Part shown: positions 34,030 through 44,021 of the stretch, in pieces
How the letters are laid out: each line of letters opens with the position of its first letter
How positions within the stretch are numbered: the first letter of the stretch is position 1
DNA from: Homalodisca vitripennis
Taxonomy: Eukaryota > Arthropoda > Insecta > Hemiptera > Cicadellidae
Reading direction: 5' to 3'
Length of the DNA stretch: 64,000 nt
Assembly: GCF_021130785.1 (NCBI RefSeq)
Contig: NW_025777475.1
Coordinates: 1-64,000 of the forward strand
Made by a program: the position numbers and the translations under genes
Notes under the pieces: generated by a model
What the model was told of the DNA's origin: nothing
Databases searched by the model: none
What the model saw: only the letters and a program-made list of their open reading frames with translations

Positions 34030-34971
34030 TTAGCGGTATTTTTCCACTTCATCAAGGCTAGTGATTTTGAAGCATTTCTCCCCATCATCCCTCCTGAGAT
34101 AGAACTTGCCATCCTTAAACCAGACATACTTGACATTGCACTGCTTGCTTCTTTCCTTGAGTTGAGCCAAGAAGATCTTGTTGTCCGGTGACAGATGTTC
34201 ATTGATGTACACCCTGGTGTCCGGAAAGGCGTGTTCACTCTGCGGGCTGATAGGTCCCTGTTCTTCTTGTAGTTGGCGATCCAGACATCTCTCTGCATCT
34301 TGGTCTGGAACTGGACGACCATGGGTGGAGCTCGACCTTGCTTGTAGCTGGGAACTCGATGTGCAGCCATCACCTGGGTGTCATGAAGCTCGACTCCTAT
34401 GGCAGTGCCGATGTCACGCAAGATCTTCATAGTGTCCTCGTTCCGAGTTTCAGGGATGCCGCTGATCTCCAGATTGGTTCTTCTAGAGTATTGCTCCAGC
34501 TCTCTGACTTTACTTTTGAGCTCATTGACTGCATCGCCCAACTTCAAGTTTGCTTCAATTAACTTCTGGTTTTGTTTCATAATCTCGGCATAATCCAGCT
34601 GGACTTTTTTAAGCGTCTGGTTTGCTGTGTCAATATTTGCTGACAGGAACTCAACCGACTTAGTAAGCTCCTGCATCTGGCTTGAGTGAGACAAACTCCT
34701 GAAACATTTCTCTTTTGAATGCCTCCATGGTAGACACAAGAAACTCCTTTGTAATACATGTCGAACTAGATGACTTACTGCTTACTGAAGATTGTTTTTT
34801 AGATTTAACACATTCCTCACATTTCCAATCCTTATGGCCGGTACGAGTTTTGATTTTATCTTTGATACAGTCTATATGAAATACACGTTCACAACCACCA
34901 ACACACTTCACAGGATTGGAATCCTCCTCAATACAGTTGCCGCACTCGCCACAGTTAGCCATAGTTACCAA
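34030..34971 (-). pseudogene. Retrotransposon ORF1: PHD finger + coiled coil + RNA-binding-like domain, two frameshifts
   Basis: The N-terminus (34971) begins MVTMANCGECGNC. Cys10, Cys13, Cys23, Cys27, His32, Cys35, Cys51 and Cys54 give a full C4HC3 PHD finger. A Ser-rich linker follows, then a coiled coil (VEFLSANIDTANQTLKKVQ and after) ending in EQYSRRTNLEISGIPE. That phrase opens the RRM-like domain of CR1/L1-type ORF1 proteins; VMAAHRVP and VWFKDGKFYLRR follow. The PHD part and the C-terminal part (34030-34212) share one frame, but the middle (about 34690-34215) is in another, so two compensating shifts are needed. The first, near 34690, is identical in copy 1. ORF1 proteins normally bind the element RNA. 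Confidence 0.88.
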
Positions 34972-35129
34972 GAAATAATTAAAGTATACGAAATATTCAG
35001 GCTAATACGCGCACACACGCCACTGTAGACACACGTGTGTAGCTGTGTGACCTTGACTGCGGGGCACACAGAGCAGTGCTGTTATCAGTCCGACTGCCGG
35101 ACTACGACTGAACCTTGTTGACTTGTATG

Positions 35130-36071
35130 TGTAAAGGATAGATCAACAAGGATATGTGTGGCATAGTTTAGATGGAAATGTTGTAAGGAAAAAGTGAGCT
35201 TAACTGCTATTAAACTTACTAAGCTAGTTTAATTTTTATTAACCTGACAATACATGCTGAAAAAAACTGGCAAAATACAATTAGAGTTGGTATTTATGAC
35301 AGATTAAAAAGGTTTGGAGGAAAATGAGAACATGAGTTTACTGATGAAATAGATCAAGTCTCTCTTAAAAGGATATAAAACACAAGTTGGTGTCCCTCAG
35401 TTCATGAAAGAGAGTTGTGAAAAAGTAGGAGAGTAGCTTCACCCTCATTGTGTCAGAACAATCACTGACAGTAGTCAAGGCTGTTCAGGGGAACTTGGGG
35501 GAAATAGTGCAACGGATTTGATCCTGCTTGAAAAAATGGAAACTTGTGGTGGGAATGTTTAAAGACTAGGAATCTCTCAAACAACATCTTAGGAGACTAT
35601 AGAACTGAGTGACTCAGAGATCTATTTATTTGGCAATGAAGAGGAAGAGCCTCGGAAGAGATTATTAATATGCAGATATTAAATATTAACATTGAAGTGT
35701 TTTTCGTAAAATATTAAGATGTTAAGAGCTATTTTCTGAGCTTCACATTTTCTAGTTCTTCTTTTTGTAAGTGGTACAGAATCACAGTGGAAATCTTTTG
35801 TATTTGGGTGCTCCATAAGTTTTATTTAATTTACTTTTTTACTGAGTATGCAATTTTTTGTGGGAATTAAATATGATTTGACTTGTTGATCTAGGACATG
35901 ATCAACTGGATACATCACACACACGTATCCATCCCTCTTTGACCATCTTATTTGTTGTAGTTTTGAAACTAAAGTATTTAAAGATTAAACGTGTTACCTA
36001 AAGAAATTCTAAAAACACAAATTGTGTGAAGTTTGTTTTTGACAATGGAAGGATTGTAAAGGACGCAGGAA
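35130..36071. other. Unit sequence without a recognised gene
   Basis: Equivalent of 18250-19190. Confidence 0.5.
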
Positions 36072-36243
36072 TTTTCCGGACATTTGCCATGGTTCAGTGA
36101 TACAACAAATCAGTAACACTAACTTTCGAGATCTGCAATCTAATCTCTTTTGGATTTACCTGTAGAAGAGATCAAATTGTAGATCTCCAAACATAGTATT
36201 ACTGATTTGTTGTATCACTGAACGATAGAAAATGTCCGGAAAA
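36072..36243. repeat. Hairpin, copy 2a
   Basis: Sister of 19191-19362 with the same arms. It lies 56 bp before the copy 2a/2b junction. Confidence 0.85.
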
Positions 36244-36465
36244 GTCCTATTTCCTTCACAAATTGTGTTCTGTTTAAATAAAATCTTTGGATAAGAATTA
36301 TTCAAAGTACAATAAGGATTGCGCTTCTTTGAAAGTTCAGGACTGGCACGATTGAACAAAACAAGAAAAGAAAGTTTAATGTTCATTGAAGAATTGAAAG
36401 CAGAATGATGCCCCTGAACATCAGTCCAAGTTTATTTTTTTAAGAGGAAATTCAGTGTCGAGATG

Positions 36466-37333
36466 TGAGTCGGTTCAATACCTATATCTCCCCGGCTCAT
36501 GTGTGTTTTATATAGTGTATGTGTGTGTGGTTTATTGGCTGCAGAGGCCACTGACCATTTGAAGGCGTTTGGCCTTTCCGGGAGAGTGGCGTCAAGACTC
36601 CGAGCCGTGGTGTACAAGTTAGGAGTAGCTCCAGTTTAAAATTTTTGTTTAATTAAGTGTTTTGTTAGTTTTGCTGAGCTGTTTTCCTTCTGACATGTGC
36701 GGCTAAGTTTACGGGCCCCTCACTGATGAGGTCCAAGAAGATGAGTTGATTTCCTCCGTTCATCTCTCCAATCATGCGTGGGTCGCAGAGAACCTTCGCT
36801 TTTGCGCTCTGCTGAAGGACCGGCCACCATGATGGACATTTCTTCTAGTCAACATCTGTAATACCTGCTCATATTCTTTATTTATTTGTTATTGTTATTG
36901 TTGCCATTTATATAGTTTATATTTTGTTATTTAATTTTAGTTAGTTTTAGATATTATTTAGTTATTTCTTGGATTTCATTAGGAGCCGGCCTTAGCGAAG
37001 GATACCGGGTGGAATTGGCATTTCTTGTTTCAAATTTATGGCGTTTCTAATTTTTGTAATGCAGGTGCACTGACAAGCATTGTTTGAGGTATTTACTACT
37101 GCAGGCACTTTTTATTTATTTTTTTTTTTATTTATAGTATATATATTATATATATTTATATTGACTTGGATAGGCCTATGTTATGTCTTAGTAAATGAAC
37201 CTGAGTATATTGACCACGGTGTTCTTTTTTTACCTAGTTTAGTTTTGATCCGGCCCCAATCCCGTTCGCCACCATGGGCGCGCGCTTCCCTGTTGGTTTG
37301 CTGTGGGTGTGCGAGCGGCGATGTACGGTTTCA
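36466..37333 (+). repeat. Gypsy 5' LTR (868 bp)
   Basis: Starts TGAGTCGGTTCAATACC and ends ACGGTTTCA, the usual TG...CA. It pairs with 42740-43601. Differences from the 3' LTR are mainly single-base gains or losses. A T/A-rich alternating stretch at about 37130-37165 could hold promoter or polyadenylation signals, but this is not demonstrable by eye. Confidence 0.93.
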
Positions 37334-37334
37334 A

Positions 37335-37352
37335 TGGTAGCAGAGCGTGGTT
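37335..37352 (+). promoter_or_regulatory. Primer-binding site, initiator tRNA-Met
   Basis: TGGTAGCAGAGCGTGGTT begins one base after the 5' LTR. The first 12 bases are the complement of the conserved 3' end of animal initiator tRNA-Met (ending ...CUCUGCUACCA), and later bases match partly. Minus-strand DNA synthesis would be primed here. Confidence 0.85.
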
Positions 37353-37448
37353 AGCTGCTTCTCTCAGCTGTCTCTCAGTTCTGGTTTTGTTTGTTGGTGT
37401 AGGTTTAGTGTTAGGTAGGGGGAGGTTAGAGTACACAACTTTTTTTTC

Positions 37449-37492
37449 ATTAGGAGCTCGCCCTAGCACAGGATACCGGGTGGAATTGGTTT
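37449..37492 (+). repeat. LTR-internal motif repeated in the leader
   Basis: CATTAGGAGC(T/C)...GGATACCGGGTGGAATTGG occurs here and inside each LTR (36977-37018; 43247-43289). It lies just after the primer-binding site, about 44 bp long, with a few differences. Its role is unknown; leader positions often carry packaging or dimerisation signals. Confidence 0.8.
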
Positions 37493-37813
37493 AGTGTCTT
37501 GCTTCCTGCAGACAGACTTACCCTTTGCAGGGAGCAAGGACTCTAAATTGCTTAACGACCGCTAAATTTATCTAACTGTACTCTACTTCTCCCTATCAAT
37601 GTGTTGTTTTGTTATATTTTATTGCTTCTGTGGTTGTAGGTTGTGGTTTAGTGTATATTTGCAGGGTATCCTTCTATTAGGTAGCAGGTATTAAGTTCTT
37701 CACTTGGACCTCGTCAGCCCTTTGTGAGTTGAGTCCACTTAGGTTACTAAGTAATTGTTGCGTACGCTTTGTTGTTTTTATTGTTGTGTTTATTTTGTCT
37801 TAATTGTTTGGTA

Positions 37814-39090
37814 TGGCGTTTTCCCTGGTGCCTGAACATCTACGCAAGCCCCGAGTTTGGTTTTTGAGGTCCTGGCGAGGAGGTCAGAAGAGACCGAGGG
37901 AGATGTGAGGGCATTAAGAGCTCAATTACGGGCTTGTATAGCGTTGGACCGCAGCTGGAATGCAGAGTTTCCAAATTAATACCAGAAATTTGAGTTTGTA
38001 AAACCCGAATGGAGGAATTAGAAGACGATATTAATTTTGAGTCACTTCCATGTCCGGGTAGCAAAGGCTAGATTGGCATCTCAGCTTTTACATTGGCGTG
38101 ACAGAATAGTTTTACTTATGTCAGCTCCTAGTTTAGACTCTGATATTAAAGTTGGGCTTTTTTCGGGCCAGTAACAAATTAAAAACAAGCCTTAGATGGT
38201 TTGAGTGAGGTGCGCTCGGTGAAAGAGAAGGGGTACTATTTACCGCTGTCACTCCAACGGAGGTTCCCACTACCATTACTTTTTGCTAACCATCCACCGG
38301 CTCTTTCTTTCGAGCCTCCCAGAGTTACTATGTCTCCGATGGGTAGTGGCCCTCCTGAAGCGGCTGGTGAGGCATCATCTATAGTTGTGCCTTCCTTTTC
38401 TAGCTTTGGCAAACTGCCCCATCCTTTGGGGGAGTGTTTTACAACACTTCCCCAGAGTTTGATGGGCTTGACACTAATTTATTTATCCATTTCCTTCTGG
38501 AAGTTTTTAAGCTAAGAGAATTTCCTGGTATGACAGATACCATGCTTATGCAAGATTTTAGCGCAGTTTTCCTTAAGGCCGCTTTTTGATCGCCTTCTAG
38601 ACTTGCCTTAAGGAGGTGCCACCTTTGACCAGTTCCACGCCGAGATCTTGGAGTTCTTTGTACCTGCTCGGGTTAGGGAGCGCTTGCGGGTGGAACGCGT
38701 TTACCGTCCTCAGGCACCAGACGAGACGTTGAGCCATTTTGTCGGGGAGATACGGGATGTAGCCCGGGTGTTGCGCTTGAGCTTGAGCGAAACGGAGTTG
38801 GTGAGCCTTATTTTGGAGGGCAATTAAACCTGAAGAAAGAACGCTCCCGTTTGATTTTTTTGTAGCGCGTCCCGCATCTTTTGCGGATTTGGACCGCCTC
38901 TCCATCATCTCTAGAGGGGTTCAGGATGCGGATGATCAAAGGGAGGCCATGTCGAGGCATCTTCCTCACTTGCCTCCGGGGCCGGTCCATGCTCCGGTGC
39001 AGTCTGAGCCAGCAGCTGCTCCTTTCCCGTAGGCAGCCTCCTACCTGTTATGGCTGCAAGCAGAGTGGGACATATTAGACCGTTTTGTCC
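37814..39090 (+). pseudogene. Gypsy gag region, frameshifted
   Basis: A likely ATG at 37814 opens a short frame (MAFSLVPEHLRKPRV) that breaks after about 30 codons. The stretch 38621-38823 reads as a Retrotrans_gag-type capsid segment (FDQFHAEILEFFVPARVRER, then DETLSHFVGEIRDVARVL). At 39046-39088 there is a CCHC zinc knuckle (C-x2-C-x4-H-x4-C) if one surplus base near 39070 is ignored. Gag would package the RNA. At least three frame changes separate the pieces. Confidence 0.75.
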
Positions 39091-39419
39091 ACTTAATAAA
39101 AAAAACTAGTAAGCTTGCGGACGAGTAAGCCCGACTCGTGCCGTAAAGGTAATTTTGAGGGCAAATATGTACCTAATTTTGATGGTAAAAAGGTAGCTGG
39201 TTTAATACAGAACAGAAAGAAAACAGAAAGAAATAGGACTTGGGGACAGTTTATCATCGTTGGCCGAGAGGGGAGGTTGCTGCTCTGGCTGCGCCAGGGA
39301 GTAAGGGCTGCCCTCTCAACCTGCCCACAACTGGATGTGCTTGTGGGGAATGTGGTGCAGAAGGCCCTGGTTTGATTCTGGGTCAGCACGCAGCCTGATT
39401 TCTTTGTCGTTTTTTGAAG

Positions 39420-39800
39420 ATCTAAAATCCTCTGGGCTAATACGGCAGGTTGAGCCTAGTTCACTTATCTGCTGGACTGCTTTCACGCACACCTTTACCT
39501 ATTATCTGTAGTGCCCAGATTCACATCAAAATTAATTATTTCTCTTGGGATTGGGAGCTTTTTGGTGGCTAAGGACCTGACTTTTCCTTTCATCTTGGGA
39601 GCAGATTTTATCGGAAAAACTGGCATGATTTTGGATTTGGCCTCCAGTCATGTTTTCTTTGCTTTCGCCAGGCGGGTGCTCGTTCCCTTTTCAGATGTCG
39701 AGTCTCGTGGGACTGCTGCCTTAGAGATGGAAGATAAGAGTTTGACTCCTCCTGACCAACTAGGGACATTCTTACGCCGAAGAGGACTGTGAGGACATAA
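39420..39800 (+). pseudogene. Gypsy protease-like region
   Basis: The frame 39511-39792 contains FPFILGADFIGKTGMILDL, which matches the C-terminal part of Ty3/Gypsy aspartic proteases (the 'LGADFL...G..LD' block). The catalytic D-S/T-G triad expected about 60 residues earlier is not readable in any one frame, so that part is damaged or mis-sequenced. Confidence 0.6.
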
Positions 39801-39899
39801 GGCAGATTTGTTCCAGTTTTCCTGAAGTCCTAACTGACAAACTGGGCACGACCAATCTCTTTGGAATACGAGATTCGTCTTACAGACACCCGTCCTGTA

Positions 39900-40640
39900 C
39901 GTTCCCATCCATATAAGCTTGCTCCGCCCAAGATGGAAATTCTGAGGAAATATGATTGGATGATTTACTTAAGAGTGGGGTAATCGAGCCGTTCTTGCTC
40001 AAATTTTTCCAGAGTCCAGCGGTCGAGCGAAACCTAACCGAAAATAATGGGAAGTCCAGATTGGTCCTGGATTATCGAAAGCTCAATGCTCAGATAGAAA
40101 TTGACTCCGTGCTCCTCGATTTGCATTCTGCTTTCGACTGGTTTGGTAAGGCCAAGTATTTCTCCATTTTTGATCTTAATCAGGCATACCATCAGATTCC
40201 TCTAAAACACGAGTCTCGACCTCTCCACTGCCTTTTGTGTGCCTTGGAATTTGTACCAGTTCACCCGAGTGCCAATGGCTTGGCTGTGGGGGCCCAAACA
40301 CTCACCAGACTCCTGGATTCTATCTTTCATGATGTCAAATTTAAGTTCGTGTTCAACTATCTGGATGACCTGCTTGTGTACAGTGAGAGTTATGTGAGGA
40401 GCACTTGACTCATCTAGAGCGAAGTTCTAACTGGCTGCGAGAGTCTGGCCTTACCGTCAATCCTGAAAAGGTGTGAGTTTTGCTCAGCCTGAAATATCGT
40501 TTCTGGGTCAATCTTGTCTCTTCTCGAGGTGTTTGTATTGATCCAGAGAGAACCCGGCAATCAGGAGTTTCCTCCTCCTAAGGGATGCCAAGGGGATTGC
40601 CCGTTTTGTGGGAATGATAAATTTTTATCGTCGTTTCATC
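39900..40640 (+). pseudogene. Gypsy reverse transcriptase
   Basis: The frame 39956-40408 (150 residues) has KSRLVLDYRKLNAQ, FSIFDLNQAYHQIP (catalytic Asp73) and FNYLDDLLVYSE (Asp137, Asp138 of Y-x-D-D). A stretch in the middle (about residues 86-108) is read out of frame between two nearby shifts; the neighbouring frame there gives the normal family sequence. After 40408 the connection region continues in other frames (FINFYRRFIPN-type block near 40615). The catalytic triad is intact although the frame is broken. Confidence 0.88.
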
Positions 40641-40779
40641 CCCAATGTTGCTGAAGTGGCGGCCCCTCTGAATCTCTTAGGAAAAAAAGGGTGCCAAGTT
40701 TGAGTGGGGTGAAGCGCAACAGACCTGCTTTTGAGCAGCTGAAAGAGGCAGTGATGCAGCCTCCAGTCTTGGCTATGCC

Positions 40780-41170
40780 TGATTTCGGTCGTAAGTTCGT
40801 TCTTGCAAACTGATGCTTCCTCCTTGGCCGTTGCTGCTGTTTTATCGCAAGAAGTAGATGGTATCCGGCAGCCCATAGCTTATGCTTCACGCACGTTACC
40901 CCCTTGTGAGAAGAAGAGTTGTTCTGTTTATGACTGGAATGTTTGGCTGTCGTGTTTGGAATTAACAAGTTCAGGCGATTACCTAGAACATAAAGAGTTT
41001 TTGTTGGGAAACCGACAAACCAGGCACTTTCTTGGCTCCTTGCCCACCCCGTCAGCTCGGGGAAGATTGGTCGCTGGGTAGTCCAAATTCTGCCCTTAAG
41101 TTCACAGTGCAGCACGTGCGAAGGCACCCAAAATATCATAGCGGACACTCTGTCACGCATGTATCACTTA
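40780..41170 (+). pseudogene. Gypsy RNase H domain
   Basis: The frame 40803-41081 begins QTDASSLAVAAVLSQ (first catalytic Asp) and continues RQPIAYASRTLPPCEKK, the standard Gypsy RNase H opening. The TDHxxL segment (about 41010) and the following part are frame-shifted. Near 41100-41170, on the plus strand, the sequence passes to the tether before integrase. Confidence 0.82.
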
Positions 41171-41399
41171 CCCAACGACCACCAGAATTATCAGAGCCGC
41201 CATGTTGTGGCGTGCTCCTAGACTTTCCTCTGGCATTTTCGGACATTGTTCACACCACTCAACTTAAGGATCCCGAGCTGACTGCTATCATCAATGAGCT
41301 TAAAAACGAGGAGGTGCCCACCCTCCTTATTTTCTGTACCGAGGTGCTCTATGCTGCCGTGACAAGCAGCGGAGAAAACCTAAGTTAGAGCTGCCAAGC

Positions 41400-42480
41400 T
41401 TTCTTGTACGATGGTCTTTCAGTATTTTTCATTCTTCCCCTGTTGGGCGGAGATCTAGGAATTCATAAGACCATCGCGAAGATTAGGGATCAGTTCATCT
41501 GGAAAGGTATGGACCGGGATATTGCAGCTCGAGTACGTTCTTGATGAACTGTGCTCGCTTAAGCAAACCCGCTCAAAATACCAAGTTTTGGGTACTTTGT
41601 CATCTGAGGTGGCGGAAACAAAACCTTTGGAAGAAGGTTTTCATTGACTATGTTGGGCCTCTCCGCGTAGCAAGTCCGGAAATAAGTTCCTACTTGTTTG
41701 TGTGGATGCCTTCTCCAAGTTTGTTTGGTTGTTCCCATTGCGGAGTGCTACCGCGCAGCTCACGGTGCAAGCACTTCGTAACCATTTTTTTCAACACTTT
41801 GGAATCCCCGCCACCTTAGTTTTCGATAATGGTTCACAGTTTGTCTCCAATATCTTTTAAAAGAATGTGCTTTGGGCACGGAATCCGCCATGTGACTACT
41901 TCCCCTTTCTATCCTCAGCCTTCTCACGCCGAACGGTTTAATCGCAATCTTCGATCTGCTATCATTGCCTTTCATGCGGAAAATCAGACCACCTGGGATC
42001 AAACAACTACCTTGGATCCAATTTGCTTTAATACGGGCCCAGCATGAAAGTCACAAGGCGGTTACCTTTCGAGTTATTATTTGGCTTTCCGGCCAAACAA
42101 CCCTTTGGCGAACCTTTGGAAAATTAGCGATCTTCTGACCACCTCCTGGTACTCCCAATGTGAAAGCCACTTGGGAGGCAGCCAGGCGGAATCTCATTCG
42201 GGCTAGGGAGTTAGTAAGGAGGAAGTACAACGAGGGTCGTATTGCCAATCCCTTCCAGGTGGGGGATCTAGTTTACTGCAAGGCTCACCCAGTCAGTTCG
42301 GCTGTGGATAAAAGAGCTGACTAAACTTTGCTACAGGTGGGACTGGTCCCCACCGCAATCTTGAAGTTTCTGACTCCGGTGACTGCCCGACTGGGAGATC
42401 TCAGTCCGGGAAGATTTTCAGGAAGACGCACATATCCCATCTGAAGCCTTGCCGGAGTCATCCGTGATTTCTCTTTAGTC
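41400..42480 (+). pseudogene. Gypsy integrase with GPY/F-like C-terminus
   Basis: The zinc-binding N-terminal region is degraded at 41400-41560 (HKTIAKIRDQFIWKGM is clear). The catalytic core starts with FIDYVGPL (first Asp, about 41645). It continues with FDNGSQF (second Asp, 41825-41827) and SHAERFNRN (Glu at 41931-41933), so the last spacing is close to the D-35-E rule, with a small indel between. Near 42250-42330 the block VGDLVYCKAHPVSSAVDK and then a GPY-like segment (GLVPTAILKFLTPVTA-type) make up the C-terminal domain. No chromodomain was recognised. Confidence 0.82.
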
Positions 42481-42723
42481 TGTGCGGGAGGGTTTTAGGT
42501 CCAGAGGCCTGATCACCTCTGCTCTTCTTCCTGATCAAGGTTCCCGTTTTCTTCTTGTATACCGCAACTCTTGGAGGGATTTCTTGCCTCCAACTGGATT
42601 TTCTTGGCTTTTCCCTTCTGCAGACTTCAGGGTTTCCGGTTTATAATTCTTCAACCATTGGGGGGAGAGGCCTTTCGTTTGGTTTCTTCATTTTGAAGAA
42701 ATTAACAGAGGGGAGTTCCTCCT

Positions 42724-42738
42724 TTTGGGGGGGGGAGT
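42724..42738 (+). promoter_or_regulatory. Polypurine tract
   Basis: TTTTGGGGGGGGGAG just before the 3' LTR, with a second purine run (AACAGAGGGGAG) about 20 bp upstream. Usual site for priming plus-strand DNA. Homopolymer length may be unreliable. Confidence 0.75.
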
Positions 42739-42739
42739 C

Positions 42740-43601
42740 TGAGCCGGTTCAATACCTATATCTCCCCGGCTCATGTGTGTTTTATATAGTGTATGTGTGT
42801 GTGGTTTATTGGCTGCAGAGGCCACTGACCATTTGAAGGCGTTTGGCCTTTCCGGGGAGAGTGGCGTCAAGACTCCGAGCCGTGGTGTACAAGTTAGGAG
42901 TAGTCCAGTTTAAAATTTTTTGTTTAATTAAGTGTTTTGTTAGTTTTGCTGAGCTGTTTTCCTTCTGACATGTGCGGCTAAGTTTACGGCCCCTCACTGA
43001 TGAGGTCCAAGAGATGAGTTGATTTCCTCCTGTCATCTCTCATCATGCGTGGTCGCAGAGAGCCTTCGCTTTTGCGCTCTGCTGAAGGACGGCCACCATG
43101 ATGGACATTTCTTCTAGTCAACATCTGTGATACCCTGCTCATATTCTTTATTTATTTGTTATTGTTATTGTTGCCATTTATATAGTTTATATTTTTGTTA
43201 TTTAATTTTAAGTTAGTTTTAGATATTATTTAGTTATTTCTTGGATTTCATTAGGAGCCCGGCCTTAGCCGAAGGATACGGGTGGAATTAGCATTTCTTG
43301 TTTCAAAATTATGGCGTTTCTAATTTTTGTATGCAGGTGCACCTGACAAGGATTGTTTGAGGTATACTACTGCAGGCTTTTTTTTTATTTTTTTTATTTT
43401 TTTTTATTTATAGTATATATATATATATTTATATTGACTGGATAGGCCTATGTTATGTCTTAGTAAATGAACCTGAGTATACTGACCACGTGTTCTTTTT
43501 TTACCTAGTTTAGTTTTGATCCGGCATCCCGTTCGCCTCCATGGGCGCGCGCTTCCCTGTTGGTTTTGCTGTGGGTGTGCGAGCGGCGATGTACGGTTTC
43601 A
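42740..43601 (+). repeat. Gypsy 3' LTR (862 bp)
   Basis: TGAGCCGGTTCAATACC to ACGGTTTCA. It matches 36466-37333 throughout. Differences are mostly indels of one base (for example GTAGTCC against GTAGCTCC, GGACGGCC against GGACCGGCC). Confidence 0.93.
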
Positions 43602-43605
43602 GATG

Positions 43606-44021
43606 TGACTGTTATTTATACACATATTCCTAGCTGATGATCTTTTTACATGTGATAAAGAAGGACTATGGTTAATTGTGCAAAATGATCAGACTGTTTC
43701 TAAGGTAAATGAATATCATTGATGAAAATTTAGAGGTGTACTACAGATTATCTTCAATACAGGTGCTTGATCCCCACTGTGTAATTCTAATGTAATAATG
43801 TGATTTGAAACTATCCAAAGCTGTTTTATTTGGTTTCCTTTAAAAAGTCAGTATTGATTTCTCCTATTACTGCAAATTTATTTTAACTGCATGCCAGCCA
43901 GACTATCTCGCGATGCAACGATTTGTCTTTATCTGACTAATGTTGTTACTTATATCTTGCACTAAGTGTTAAAAATTAAAATATTGTTTTTAGCTCCTAT
44001 ATTTACTTTAAGAGAAGGTGC
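43606..44021. other. Copy 2b unit sequence between Gypsy and the MITE
   Basis: Equivalent of 28178-28597 with several small indels. The plus-strand frame seen in copies 2a and 4 is destroyed here. Confidence 0.5.

Larger units (their letters stand above)
30711..35124 (-). mobile_element. Near-complete PHD-ORF1 non-LTR retrotransposon (CR1/Jockey group), copy 2a
   Basis: 4414 bp on the minus strand, from a 25-base poly(T) at 30711-30735 (3' tail) to about 35124, flanked by GTATG at 30706-30710 and 35125-35129. The empty site survives in copy 2b at 46185-46189, which confirms both borders. From 5' to 3' it has ~150 bp of leader, ORF1 (34971 down to 34030) with PHD finger and coiled coil, ORF2 (about 33985 down to 31080) with endonuclease and reverse transcriptase, ~340 bp of 3' UTR with an AATAAA next to the tail, then poly(A). 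A PHD finger in ORF1 is known from CR1-like elements; the poly(A) tail is unlike the short-repeat tails of vertebrate CR1, so the clade is left open. Confidence 0.95.
19543..36299. repeat. Segmental duplication, copy 2a
   Basis: Collinear with copy 1 from position 1 onward (offset about 15.46 kb after the 521-4609 insertion, about 16.94 kb after a further ~1.5-kb insertion near 26-27.5 kb). It ends abruptly at ATAAGAATT (36299), where the sequence jumps back to the equivalent of 28019. That starts the shorter tandem copy 2b. Confidence 0.93.
36462..43605 (+). mobile_element. Ty3/Gypsy LTR retrotransposon, full structure, frameshifted
   Basis: The element spans 36466-43601 with direct repeats GATG at 36462-36465 and 43602-43605; a 4-bp TSD is typical of Ty3/Gypsy. 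The uninterrupted site is seen at 28169-28185 in copy 2a. Order: 5' LTR, primer-binding site, gag (capsid-like region, CCHC knuckle), protease-like region, reverse transcriptase, RNase H, integrase, polypurine tract, 3' LTR. This gag-PR-RT-RH-IN order defines Ty3/Gypsy. No envelope gene was seen between integrase and the 3' LTR. The base composition is richer in G+C than the surroundings. Frames break roughly every 100-300 bp although motifs are well kept. Confidence 0.95.

Noticed and set aside
34660..34971. Host chromatin gene with a PHD finger
   Set aside because: It is followed directly by coiled coil, RRM-like region and ORF2 inside TSD-flanked, poly(A)-tailed DNA, so it is retrotransposon ORF1.
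33976..35028. Several plus-strand frames of 60-84 codons over ORF1
   Set aside because: They are antisense shadows of the ORF1 protein, which has the PHD and coiled-coil motifs.
37335..37352. Start of a tRNA gene (TGGTAGCAGAGC)
   Set aside because: There is no cloverleaf; the position one base after the LTR marks it as a primer-binding site.
42740..43601. Solo LTR or second Gypsy insertion
   Set aside because: The GATG TSD is shared by the outer edges of the two LTRs, so they belong to one element.
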